A stretch of 64,000 nt of DNA from an uncultured Collinsella sp. (GTDB lineage Bacteria; Actinomycetota; Coriobacteriia; Coriobacteriales; Coriobacteriaceae): the NCBI GenBank assembly GCA_958435945.1, contig CAUBIC010000001.1, positions 1 through 64,000 of the forward strand, in the 5' to 3' direction. Below are positions 25,307-34,093 of the stretch, piece after piece (the first letter of the stretch is position 1; every line of letters begins with the position of its first letter). The translations under genes and the position numbers were made by a program. The notes beneath the pieces are model-generated. The model did no database searches and had not been told where the DNA came from. It worked only from the letters and a program-made list of their open reading frames with translations.

Positions 25307-26224
25307 ATGAAGAAACGGGACAACATCTACGAGGCATTCCTCAGTGCGATCGACGAGGATCTCCGCGACATGTGCGAAATGAACGGAAAGGTAGAACGGT
25401 CTCTTCCGTGTCCGTACTGCGGCGAGAAGAACGTCGAGCGCCTGGCCAAATCGCTCGTTGGCGTGCTGGAAGAGCGCTCGCCCGATATTCCCGGGCTGGT
25501 GCCCGAGCAGTATCGAGCCGATGTACACGAGGCCCGCGAACTTTTGACTGCCGCGACACTCGCTTTGCTGCCACTGTATTTTCCCCCGCGCGATAGCCGC
25601 ATAGGCAGTGTAGCGACTGTGGTGAGTATGTTTAGGCACGGGCGTACTGCGGGCTTTAAATCGGCTGGTGTTCTCTTGTTCGAGGAAGTTGCGACAGGGA
25701 TGAAGTACAGCACCAAGCAGGGTGCCTATATCCCGTCCTCCTTCGTGCGCCATACCGATGGCAGAAAGCCATGCGACCGGCTGCACCGCGATGGATCGCG
25801 TGGCTTTACGGCGGATGAAGATGATGCCGTCATGTTTTATAAGCGCTACCTCAAGGTGCAGCGACGCGTGTTCGATACGAGTCCGCGTTTCAACTTTGAG
25901 TTATGCGTCAAACGCCCGTTTGAGGCACTTTTGGACGAACGACACACTTTTTATTACATGGAGGAAAAGATGGAAATCGATTTGACCAACAAAGTACACG
26001 GACTCGAAAATCGCCATCTCCTCAATATCAAGCATCATAAAGATTACGACCTGCTTGACAAGCTGATGATCCATGCACTGCTTGCGTACCTGGGCGACAC
26101 AACGGTCTCAACTGCTGCTCGCGAGAGTTATCTGGCGCAGGCCGAGCGCCTGATCGGTCACGCGACCAAGTCGCCGCACTCGGCACAGCTCAATGAGGAC
26201 GACGGCGACGATCGCATTGCTTAA
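25307..26224 (+). CDS. Hypothetical protein with CPYC motif
   Basis: 305-aa soluble protein, family not recognised. CPYCGEKN near residue 35 could be half of a zinc site. A basic segment (VVSMFRHGRTAGFKSAGVLLFEE, FYKRYLKVQRRVF) and an acidic tail (NEDDGDDRIA) are visible. The C-terminal half is helical. AGAAAGAAA precedes the ATG; the 289-bp divergent gap upstream is AT-rich and holds no other gene. It is followed 37 bp later by the VirD4-like ATPase and is likely in the same operon. Confidence 0.5.
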   Translation: MKKRDNIYEAFLSAIDEDLRDMCEMNGKVERSLPCPYCGEKNVERLAKSLVGVLEERSPDIPGLVPEQYRADVHEARELLTAATLALLPLYFPPRDSRIGSVATVVSMFRHGRTAGFKSAGVLLFEEVATGMKYSTKQGAYIPSSFVRHTDGRKPCDRLHRDGSRGFTADEDDAVMFYKRYLKVQRRVFDTSPRFNFELCVKRPFEALLDERHTFYYMEEKMEIDLTNKVHGLENRHLLNIKHHKDYDLLDKLMIHALLAYLGDTTVSTAARESYLAQAERLIGHATKSPHSAQLNEDDGDDRIA

Positions 26225-26261
26225 CAACCACTAACGCCACGGACAAGAAAGGGGTCACGCC

Positions 26262-27746
26262 ATGCCAGTCATCAAGATGTACGGCTACGAGGCCGCGCAG
26301 CAAACGGAGTATCAGACCAAGAAGTGGGCGACTAAGGAGGAGATGCGGGCGCTGTCGTCCGGCGATGAGCAGCGCGACGTGATCCTGGCGCAGGGTGCCA
26401 CGGTGGCGTTCTACGAGGACGACAAGCATTGGGAGACGAGTGTGTCCAACAATGTTTTTGCCTTTGGAGGTACCGGCAGCGGCAAAACGGCGAGTTTCAT
26501 TTTGCCCAACCTGCTCAATCACCACGAATGCTGTTATGTGGTCACAGACACCAAGGGTGAGCTGCTGCGCCGTACGGGGAAAGGCTTTGAAGAGGACGGC
26601 TACGAGGTAACGGTTCTCGATACTGTTAATCCCGAGCAGTCGGCCGGATACGACCCTCTGCGTTACGTGATGGATGTCGAGGATATCCCCACCACAGTGG
26701 CGGCAATCATGGAGGGGGTCGATCCTGACGGCCGTAGCCTTAGGTATGATCCGTTCTGGAATAACGCGAGCGACCTGCTGCTTCGAGCGATTGTTGGAAT
26801 CCTGTTCCTCCTGGAGACCCTTGCCGGCACCCTTACGCCGGGTGAGGACCCCAATGCCCCGCGCCGCTACCTTAAGATGAACAACGTCTTTAAACTGGCT
26901 GCGCTCATCAAGGTTACGGGAGATGGTGAGGGGCGATTCCCGTTGGACTACCTTGTAGAAGAGGTGGAGTCCAGGGAGTTTCTCGATAAGTTTGGTGCGG
27001 AGAACGCTGATCTGTATGGCGTTGAGCAGTATCGCGATTTTCGAGGTGCGGCAGATAGGACGCTTAAGAGTATTCTGATCACGCTCAATGCAACTATCTC
27101 GCGGCTTAAGACGCCTCAGCTCATGCGCGTTTTTGAGAATGACGAGATGCGTCTTGATCGTATTGACGAGGGCAAGCGCATGATCGATCTTAAGGTGAGC
27201 GACAACGATTCGGCTAATGCATGGCTTGCGAACGTTGCCCTTAAGCAGCTGTTTAACCTTGCCCAGCGCCGTGCCGATGCCAGCCCCAGCGGCCATTTGC
27301 AGCGTCGCGTGCAGTTTGTGCTCGATGAGTTTCCCAATGTGGGCCGCATCCCCGATTTTGAGCGCAGCATTGCGACTGTGCGCAGTCGCGGCATTAGCTT
27401 TTTGATGTGTGCGCAATCGCTGAGCCAGCTCGATGTCGTGTACGGCAAATCCACGGCGCTTACCATCCTCGATAACTGCGATAGTTTGGTCTATATGGGC
27501 GGCGGCAGCAACATCGCGACGCAGAACTACATAAGCGAACTGTGTGGCGAGTCGGTTTTGGGCACCAAGTACGTGGGCGCCGAGCGCACTGCCGTAGATG
27601 TGCGCGGTTGCGTGATGACCCCAGGCGAGGTTGGGCTTATGCCCCGCACCGATTGCCTGGTCAAGGTGACCGGCATGCGTCCCTTCCGCGCCAAGAAGTA
27701 CTTTTGCGCCGATCATCCCAATGCTGCCAAGTGGCTGAGGGATTAG
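26262..27746 (+). CDS. VirD4/TraG-type coupling ATPase
   Basis: 494-aa RecA-like motor of the type IV secretion coupling-protein family. Walker A is FAFGGTGSGKTASFILPN, followed by the family VVTDTKGELLRRTG. Walker B is FVLDEFPNVGRIPDF, then SRGISFLMCAQSLSQLD and DNCDSLVYMGGGSN. It has no N-terminal membrane segments, unlike canonical VirD4, and no relaxase or T4SS channel genes are nearby. It could be the motor of a decayed or helper-dependent mobile element, or a repurposed HerA-like translocase. GAAAGGGG precedes the ATG. Confidence 0.85.
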   Translation: MPVIKMYGYEAAQQTEYQTKKWATKEEMRALSSGDEQRDVILAQGATVAFYEDDKHWETSVSNNVFAFGGTGSGKTASFILPNLLNHHECCYVVTDTKGELLRRTGKGFEEDGYEVTVLDTVNPEQSAGYDPLRYVMDVEDIPTTVAAIMEGVDPDGRSLRYDPFWNNASDLLLRAIVGILFLLETLAGTLTPGEDPNAPRRYLKMNNVFKLAALIKVTGDGEGRFPLDYLVEEVESREFLDKFGAENADLYGVEQYRDFRGAADRTLKSILITLNATISRLKTPQLMRVFENDEMRLDRIDEGKRMIDLKVSDNDSANAWLANVALKQLFNLAQRRADASPSGHLQRRVQFVLDEFPNVGRIPDFERSIATVRSRGISFLMCAQSLSQLDVVYGKSTALTILDNCDSLVYMGGGSNIATQNYISELCGESVLGTKYVGAERTAVDVRGCVMTPGEVGLMPRTDCLVKVTGMRPFRAKKYFCADHPNAAKWLRD

Positions 27747-27784
27747 CCCTTGCAGCTTTGTGTACCCCATCTTGCATGTTTTGT

Positions 27785-27826
27785 CGCACGGCTTCCGTTA
27801 GTCGTAAGCCGTGCGGTCCAGTTTTT
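27785..27826 (+). terminator. Intrinsic terminator after the coupling ATPase
   Basis: CGCACGGCTT (27785-27794) pairs with AAGCCGTGCG (27806-27815), then GTCCAGTTTTT. Confidence 0.75.
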
Positions 27827-27861
27827 GCCTCCTTACCGATTCCGTTTAGAAGGGAATTGCC

Positions 27862-28464
27862 ATGCCCGTTATGTATCGTGAGCCCAGCATCATAAAGAAG
27901 TCCAAGGACGGCCGTGTTGCCGCTGTCGATATGGCAAGCGAACTGCTCAACAGCCGTGTGCTGCTGCTGGAGGGCGAGGTCAACGATGCGACCTGCAACG
28001 GCCTTATTAAGTCCATGCTGGTGCTGGAGCATCAAAGTGCGACCGAGCCCATCACCCTCATCATCAACAGCCCGGGCGGCAGCGTCACGGCGGGGCTGGC
28101 GCTCATCGACACCATGCAGTCGCTCGATTGCCCCGTGATCACGGTGGGCGAGGGCGTCGTGGCCTCGATGGCCGCGGTGATCTTGGCCTGCGGCGACCAC
28201 CGTCAGGTGTACCGCCACACGCAGGTGCTCATCCACCAACTGATGGGCGGCATGGGCATGGCGCAGCAGACCGATATCGAGATCGTGGCCCAGCATACAG
28301 CGGCCATGCGCGCCGAGCTGGACGAGCTGCTGGCCGAGCATGGCAACCTGAGCGCCCAGGAGTTCCACGAGCTCACCGAGCGCGACTGCTGGTGCAACGC
28401 CAGGCGCGCTCTGGAGCTGGGCCTGGTGGACGAGGTGATTGCGCCCAGCAAGAAGGCGCTCTAG
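27862..28464 (+). CDS. ClpP-family serine protease, element-encoded paralogue
   Basis: 200-aa ClpP. The catalytic Ser is in EGVVASMAAVIL, His in QVLIHQLMGG, and Asp in ELTERDCW, so the triad is intact. Conserved IINSPGGSVTAGLALIDTM forms the oxyanion region. Variations from housekeeping ClpP (SMAA for SMGA; HQLMGG for HQPLGG), and its position amid mobile-element-type genes, suggest a paralogue with a special partner. AAGGGAATTGCC precedes the ATG; the next gene follows within 80 bp. Confidence 0.88.
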   Translation: MPVMYREPSIIKKSKDGRVAAVDMASELLNSRVLLLEGEVNDATCNGLIKSMLVLEHQSATEPITLIINSPGGSVTAGLALIDTMQSLDCPVITVGEGVVASMAAVILACGDHRQVYRHTQVLIHQLMGGMGMAQQTDIEIVAQHTAAMRAELDELLAEHGNLSAQEFHELTERDCWCNARRALELGLVDEVIAPSKKAL

Positions 28465-28538
28465 CGGGGCGCATGCCTTACAAGTACGTTGTGCAGGGCG
28501 AACAAGTGCGTAAATTCACAGCCAGAAAGAGGTTGAAC

Positions 28539-29357
28539 ATGAACAGGATTTGGGACGTCGATGGCATTGAGTGGGAAGACCTGCCCACCGTGAGCGACCT
28601 GCTGTGCGCTGCGGACACAAAGATCCTGGCGCGTGAGGTTGCCCTTCGATACGGCGGCAAGCCGGACGGCCGCGGCCGTGGCGATAGCGAACGCAGCCTA
28701 AAGCGCGCCCGCCGCAAGGTCAAAAAGCTGCGGAAGATAGATCCCGAGCCCAGCGACAAGATCATCCTGTTGCCCAAGCATGTCATCAATCGTCGCGATG
28801 CGGGCCACGGTTTTGGCTATTACGACGTGGAGCCGTGCATCTTTATGCGCGACGGCGTGCAAAGGCTGGGGGAGGACGCACTCGCCAATGTGCTTCCGTG
28901 GGAATTGATCCTGATGGATGATGAGTCCGCGAGCGAAATGCTGGGCTTTCGCGTATGGCTCGAAGGCGAGTGGGATCTATGCGAACGTTATCGCTTTTTG
29001 GCCGTGGTGTGTGTTCGCATGCTGAACAACATCCGGGCGCAAAAGGAGCTGCGCAAGTTCCTCGAGCAGGGCGATGCGGCCTGCGATATGGACGAGGACG
29101 ATGTAGTTGAGGACATTCGCCGCGACGTGCTGTATCCCGAGGAAGTAATTAACGCCAAACTCGGCGGCTATTGGGACGCGAGTTTGGGACTCAACCTGCC
29201 CTGGAAGGACGAGCATCGGCAGACTTGCACGCGGATTGACAGGGCTATCGATGACCTGTTTGCCGAGGAAACGAAGCGCTGCGCTGCGGAGCTTGGGAAG
29301 AAGCTCGAGCGCGGGTATGAGGAGCGCGGGGAGTTACTGAACGGGATGTCCTTGTGA
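28539..29357 (+). CDS. Hypothetical protein downstream of ClpP
   Basis: 272-aa charged soluble protein, family not recognised. The N-terminus is basic (RSLKRARRKVKKLRK), which could bind nucleic acid; the central part is mixed alpha/beta (EPCIFMRDGVQRLGEDALANVLPWELILMDD), and the C-terminus helical. The start at 28539 is chosen for AAAGAGG seven bases upstream; ATG 28473 is in frame but lacks such a site. Probably co-transcribed with the ClpP-like gene. Confidence 0.55.
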   Translation: MNRIWDVDGIEWEDLPTVSDLLCAADTKILAREVALRYGGKPDGRGRGDSERSLKRARRKVKKLRKIDPEPSDKIILLPKHVINRRDAGHGFGYYDVEPCIFMRDGVQRLGEDALANVLPWELILMDDESASEMLGFRVWLEGEWDLCERYRFLAVVCVRMLNNIRAQKELRKFLEQGDAACDMDEDDVVEDIRRDVLYPEEVINAKLGGYWDASLGLNLPWKDEHRQTCTRIDRAIDDLFAEETKRCAAELGKKLERGYEERGELLNGMSL

Positions 29358-29444
29358 ACGGTTGCCGACGGTCCGATAAAAATCTGTCCGGACGAAATGA
29401 TAGAACGATAGCGTAAATAGCATCTGCACTTTAAGGAGTTAACA

Positions 29445-29882
29445 ATGGGAATCGCCTATAAGGAACTGTTTCGTGTAAACCGTCCTATCTGTGGGCCTGG
29501 ACCAGGAGGTTTCTTCATTAAAAGATTCAAGGAAGGCGGCTACAGTGAGGCTGAATTGCTCGATTTAATTTCGGGAGTGGACTTTTCTCTTGGTGAAGTG
29601 GATGAGGACATTAGCCTGAAAAAGAAATGCGAAATAGTCGAACAGGCGGTGAGTGGGGTGCATTATACGAGTTGGGCCCCCAGCGTGATCAGCATGATCA
29701 TCTCACTTACGGTCGGAGGGTGTCTGTCTGCATGGGCGGGCAACAATTCAATCGCTGCCGGGGTTTTCGTGACGCCATGCCTGATTGCCTTGGGAATATA
29801 TGCATGGTTTCGTTTATGCTTTGAGCGAAATCAAACGGTACTGTTGGGTGCGCTGAACCACATAAAGACACTTCAGCCGTAG
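29445..29882 (+). CDS. Small membrane protein
   Basis: 145-aa protein with a soluble N-terminal half (FKEGGYSEAELLDLISGVDFSLGEVDE) and two membrane segments (SVISMIISLTVGGCLSAWAG and AAGVFVTPCLIALGIYAWF). No family recognised. AAGGAG lies six bases before the ATG. Confidence 0.55.
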   Translation: MGIAYKELFRVNRPICGPGPGGFFIKRFKEGGYSEAELLDLISGVDFSLGEVDEDISLKKKCEIVEQAVSGVHYTSWAPSVISMIISLTVGGCLSAWAGNNSIAAGVFVTPCLIALGIYAWFRLCFERNQTVLLGALNHIKTLQP

Positions 29883-30243
29883 TTGCATGAAATCGCCGAT
29901 CGCCTGCCGTGGGCCCTCGGGACCGCCCTCGCGGCGCCCTTCCCGCTCTTTCCGGACATGGCGTCCTCCGATCTCCCGGGGCCGGCCGACCCGGCCCTCA
30001 GGGTATCGGATTCCCAAATTCATCCGTACATGTACGGATGAATTTGGGAGGTGTTCGGATGAAGTTGATATTCAAGGGGTGCGGCAGTTGGCAGGAATCT
30101 CAAGCGCCCAACCGCCAATCTCCACATTTCTTTGCTAAACTAGCTTTGCGCGGGAAACCGTGCATAGTTCGGGAGCATGTCCCCCAACTGGATCTAGGTT
30201 CGGATGCCGTTGCCCGGACTATTGGTGAAGGTTGGGGGACTTC
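29883..30243. other. Gap with a 38-bp perfect palindrome
   Basis: 30012-30049 is an unbroken 38-bp palindrome: TCCCAAATTCATCCGTACA followed directly by its reverse complement, with no loop. GC-rich sequence to its left (29890-30005) and AT-rich to its right make it a composition boundary. No gene is supported in the 361 bp. Confidence 0.8.
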
Positions 30244-31824
30244 CTACTTTCCATAGCGCAAGAAGTCGTAGATGCGGACGCACTTCCGATAATGCGAATC
30301 TTTCAACAGAGCCCTCTTCTTGGCAGGGTCGTTTCCCACGTCAGCCAGTGCCCGCTTCAGCAACGCTTCCAAGTCGTCGACGTCCATCTCTTCCTCTGAA
30401 AGGCACGGGATGAACGCGAACGGGCTCTTTGGCGCGCATGCATTCGCAAGGCCCTTTATGCTCAGCGACCCTTCGAATCTGCGACGAGTCGCAGGCATCG
30501 ATTTGCGGAACGTTTCGCTTCGATAGCTATCAATCGAGGTGAGCGTTGGGAGATAAGTCGCTATGTCCTTACCGACCTCTCCACCGAGTCCGCGCGTGTA
30601 CTTGAAGACAGGCATGTTGTTGGGCCGTTGGCGCACGTACATGTTGAGGTAGTTCTCGACGATGAACTTTGGGTCATAGCGAAGGTTATCGAGCACGATG
30701 TCCTCGAAGATATCTTCAGGTGAAATCGGCTTTCCGATGCTACTTGGTGACACCGACAGGCCGATGACGATCTTCTGGTCCGGGTCAAGGTCGTTGAGGA
30801 CATTGTCTATCCCTGAGACGATGATGTCGGAACTCGGGTCGATATGCTCCGCAAGCCTGAACACGCTGCCCCTCAACTCGCGGATAAATCGCGTGCTATA
30901 CATTTTCCGGAAGCTGCGCATCGCATCGTAGATCGACTCGAAGTCATCCGTGGTGATCTTCGTCATCGAAAGCGTACGGCCACCGAAACTCATAGCAATC
31001 TCGCCAACAGAGGTGTCGGTTGCGTGCTGAACGAAGATGAGCCGCTTGCCCAGCCGTTTGAGCTTGTCATCTGGTAGGCATTCGCAGATGTCACCCAGTA
31101 TCGACCTGATGTTCTCGTCTTGAATCGAATAACCGAGGAAGATGACGGGATACTCGACGAAGAGGGTGAGCAGCTTCGCCGAGAGATACTTCCTCTTCTG
31201 CGCGAACTCCGCATAGTCAGCGCTGGTCAGGACGATGCTTCCCGCCCTCGAGACTGAGCCATGGATCTTGTATATCTCCTGAGAGAAAGCCTGGTCAGAG
31301 AACAGGAGGTCGCTTTCTCCGACGTAGGTCGTGAAACCAGGGAATAGGGTCTCACACATACAGTCATAATTCGTGGTGATGATGCCGGCAACTTTTTCCC
31401 TGCCCGCCTTCGCCAGCTTCTCAGTTTCGGCGCTCTCGACGAGACGAGCTCTCGCGATCTTATCTGCGACGTAGATCTTCATGGGCGAAGCGTCCCCGGT
31501 AAGCTCGTCACTGTGATCTTCGCGGAAGGCAGCGAATTCATCCGATGCAAAGAGCTCGTGGTTTACTTCGCTTTCCATGAGCGTGGCAACGTACGGCAGT
31601 TCGGACTCGACCTCGCCGTTCTGGACAGCAATCTTCGCCTGGCTCTTGAAGCGCGCGAAGGCATATGGGTCGTCAAGCACCTCGGCGCAGATATCCGAAA
31701 GCAGCCCCTCCCATCCCGGCGTGCCGCAGTAACGACGGGAGAGGCCAGAGCCGATGAAGAGAAACGGATAACGCCCGGCATCATCAACAGCTTTGTGGAT
31801 TATCGATTTGATTCTCTCGTCCAT
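30244..31824 (-). CDS. SIR2-domain NADase, probable anti-phage effector
   Basis: 526-aa protein with an N-terminal SIR2 fold: FLFIGSGLSRRYCG (NAD-binding GSGLS), GIITTNYDCMCETLFPG, and EIYKIHGSVSRAGSIVLT (IHGS with the active His), then KLLTLFVEYPVIFLGYSIQDENI. Defence SIR2 proteins hydrolyse NAD+ on infection. The C-terminal half (after about 300) is an unassigned helical region likely to sense the trigger. The start at 31824 has AGGAGG seven bases upstream. It lies 40 bp after a truncated restriction-gene copy on the same strand. Confidence 0.8.
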   Translation of the reverse strand: MDERIKSIIHKAVDDAGRYPFLFIGSGLSRRYCGTPGWEGLLSDICAEVLDDPYAFARFKSQAKIAVQNGEVESELPYVATLMESEVNHELFASDEFAAFREDHSDELTGDASPMKIYVADKIARARLVESAETEKLAKAGREKVAGIITTNYDCMCETLFPGFTTYVGESDLLFSDQAFSQEIYKIHGSVSRAGSIVLTSADYAEFAQKRKYLSAKLLTLFVEYPVIFLGYSIQDENIRSILGDICECLPDDKLKRLGKRLIFVQHATDTSVGEIAMSFGGRTLSMTKITTDDFESIYDAMRSFRKMYSTRFIRELRGSVFRLAEHIDPSSDIIVSGIDNVLNDLDPDQKIVIGLSVSPSSIGKPISPEDIFEDIVLDNLRYDPKFIVENYLNMYVRQRPNNMPVFKYTRGLGGEVGKDIATYLPTLTSIDSYRSETFRKSMPATRRRFEGSLSIKGLANACAPKSPFAFIPCLSEEEMDVDDLEALLKRALADVGNDPAKKRALLKDSHYRKCVRIYDFLRYGK

Positions 31825-31863
31825 AATCTTTCCTCCTGTACCAATCGACATGCTCGTGAAATG

Positions 31864-32271
31864 TTATCCCACCAACTTCGGCGAGTGCGGGCTGAAAGCA
31901 TCGTTGCCGTTCTGCCCGTCGACCAATCCGCACGCGAGACTCAGCGGCACAACTGCAGCGTTCTCGACCTCCACGCTAAGCACGTAGTGGAAGTCCGCCC
32001 CCTGGCTCCCACGATTCCGCTCGTAACCAATGGCGGCCAGCCGGTCGGCTAGTTCGTCTCTCGAAACCAGCTCGTTAGCCTTCACCTTGCAAAGCATGGG
32101 TTCAAGTTCGTAAGTGTTTGTCTCGCTGATTGCGTTCCTGTAGAAGCGGAAATGGGTCGTACGAAAGAGATCTTTATGATGGGAGTACACGTGCCCGTCC
32201 TTAATGGCGTAGAAGTAGAAAAGGAACTCACCGCCCTCGTTTAGCCTGCCGCTACTTTCAAGGAAGCGGTA
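31864..32271 (-). pseudogene. Truncated duplicate of the McrC-like nuclease C-terminus
   Basis: Codes for about 135 residues matching the last 135 residues of the intact protein encoded at 36845-39280 (YRFLESSGRLNEGGEFLFYF against YHFLESSGRLRKGGRFLFYF; both end NGNDAFSPHSPK.VG). DNA identity over the 408 bp is also high by eye. The frame stays open to 32592 but the extra 107 residues have no counterpart. Opposite strand to the intact gene. Confidence 0.85.
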
Positions 32272-33169
32272 TATTTGTGGCGCTACAACGGAGAGCCGAT
32301 TACGCTTCCGAAGCGATTTGCCCCACGAGCTGAGTTTATTGAATACCACAACGATATGATATTTAAAGGGTAATTGGACTATCTCCCGACCAAACGAGGA
32401 TTCGGATTGGCTTGCTGAAATGTGGCAGTGCCCTGTTCTAAGCAACGTATTTGCGATAGAGTCGCGCGGGAACGGTGCTCGGGGCCGTTGCACCAGTAGC
32501 AAATTACTTATATCGAGCGATGTGATGCTGCGATTTCGGAAATGCTTGCCTGGTTGCGGCGCCGACTTCGAAAAGCTGGTTTTTATTTCCATTACAGCTG
32601 AAACAGGCCGTCAAAATTCATGGAAGATCTTTTCGATAGTAATGGATGAACTGAGGAGGTTTGTCTGGAGGGTGGATCGAGGTTCAAGATTGTTGCGCTC
32701 TGAAACGTTTCAGCTGAGGTCGGAGAGCGATCGCATGAGTCGATTTATATTTCGGCAGCGTTGCATCCATAGAAGAGAGAGGGATGCGTATTCGTTTGGC
32801 AGCGAGGGCGTGAGTGGGCGGGAACTTCGTGGCGTACAGCAATAAGGCTATACCTAAAAGCCTTTGTGTTGAACGGGTTTTCGCGGGAGCGGAGGGTGCG
32901 TGCCGCGAGGGACGGTCCGCGGCACGACCGACCCGGCGCGGCATCCGGAGCGGACGCGGATGCGGCGCGGACGGCCTCTGACGGGCGAGCATGCGACAGT
33001 GGTTGCCCTGCTGGGCGGCAATAAGCTCGAATCGAGCACGAGCGATTCTTGTCCGGGCGAAGCGTTACAACTGGATTTGTTCTGTTGCCGACTGATCTTG
33101 AAGCATGTTGGAAGAAACGGAATTATAATTATTTATTTGTCTGTATCTATCGAAATGGAGACCGAGCGC
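32272..33169. other. Composite gap between the duplicate fragment and the methyltransferases
   Basis: Left part: open minus-strand frame upstream of the fragment, and a 68-codon plus-strand frame from ATG 32642 (MDELRRFVWRVDRG) without a recognised match. Middle: a GC-rich patch with a GTGCCGCG/CGCGGCAC stem-loop (32900-32925). Right: an AT-rich promoter-like stretch with TATAAT at 33124-33129 before the first methyltransferase. Confidence 0.4.
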
Positions 33170-34093
33170 GTGGAAAACGAGAGGAACATAACGGCAGTTG
33201 ACCTTTTCGCCGGCTGCGGCGGAATGTCCCTCGGCTTCGAAAAGGCTGGCGTCAATGTTGTGGCTGCCTACGACAATTGGGACGCTGCCATTGATGTCTA
33301 TCGCGCTAACTTCCAGCATCCTGTTTTCAAAAGGGATCTCTCCGACGTTTCCGTATCCGAGGAAGTTGCCGGCTTCGCTCCGGATATCATCATCGGCGGG
33401 CCTCCTTGTCAGGATTTCTCGCAGGCCGGCAAGAGATCCGAGGATGGTGGGCGCGCAATCCTCTCTGTTAGATATGCCGAGATCATCGCGAGGTGCAAGC
33501 CTCGCTTCATCGTTATGGAGAACGTCCCACGCGTTCGAACGAGCAAATCCATGGAAGCGATTCGGGCCACCCTCAAAGCGCAGGGTTATGGCTTGAGTGG
33601 GCGAGTGATGGATGCAAGCCTGTGCGGGGTCCCCCAAGCTCGCAAGAGATACTTCTTGATCGGATGCCTTGGGGCGCCCGACGGGTTCCTCGACCCATAT
33701 CTTGAGAAGGGCCTTTCTGACCATCAGATGACAATTCGTGAGTATCTCGGTAACGAGCTTGGAATTGATTACTACTTCAGAATTCCGCGAAGCTACACGA
33801 GGCGGGCCATCTTCAGCATCGACGAGCCCTCGGTCACTATTCGTGGTGTGGACAGGCCGATACCGCCGAACTACAAGCTTCACCCCAACGACGCGGCGGA
33901 CCTCAGTCAAGCCCGGTGCTTGACTCCAAAGGAACGCAGTAGGATCCAGACTTTCCCGGAGTCTTTCAAGTTCTTTGGGAGTAAGACGGATATCAACCAG
34001 ATGGTGGGCAACGCCGTACCGGTAAACCTTGCCACCTACGTTGCACGAGCGCTACTAGAGTACAGGAGGGATGTGAGCGATGGACTGCGTTGA
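33170..34093 (+). CDS. DNA cytosine-5 methyltransferase 1, LlaJI type
   Basis: 307-aa m5C methylase. Motif I is VDLFAGCGGMSLGFEKAG, motif IV with the catalytic Cys is IIGGPPCQDFSQAGKR, motif VI is FIVMENV, motif VIII is CGVPQARKRYFLIG, motif X is MVGNAVPVNLA. GTG 33170 has GGAG upstream; ATG 33155 would add five residues. First gene of a four-gene operon (two methylases, McrB-like, McrC-like). It overlaps the second methylase by 14 bp. In LlaJI each methylase protects one strand of an asymmetric site. Confidence 0.9.
   Translation: MENERNITAVDLFAGCGGMSLGFEKAGVNVVAAYDNWDAAIDVYRANFQHPVFKRDLSDVSVSEEVAGFAPDIIIGGPPCQDFSQAGKRSEDGGRAILSVRYAEIIARCKPRFIVMENVPRVRTSKSMEAIRATLKAQGYGLSGRVMDASLCGVPQARKRYFLIGCLGAPDGFLDPYLEKGLSDHQMTIREYLGNELGIDYYFRIPRSYTRRAIFSIDEPSVTIRGVDRPIPPNYKLHPNDAADLSQARCLTPKERSRIQTFPESFKFFGSKTDINQMVGNAVPVNLATYVARALLEYRRDVSDGLR

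Noticed and set aside
26190..27770. 526-codon minus-strand frame
   Set aside because: Antisense of the VirD4-like gene, whose Walker motifs are unambiguous on the plus strand.
32272..32592. N-terminal part of a 242-codon frame as a real gene
   Set aside because: Only the last 135 codons match a protein; the leading 107 have no counterpart and no ribosome site, so the gene is a fragment.
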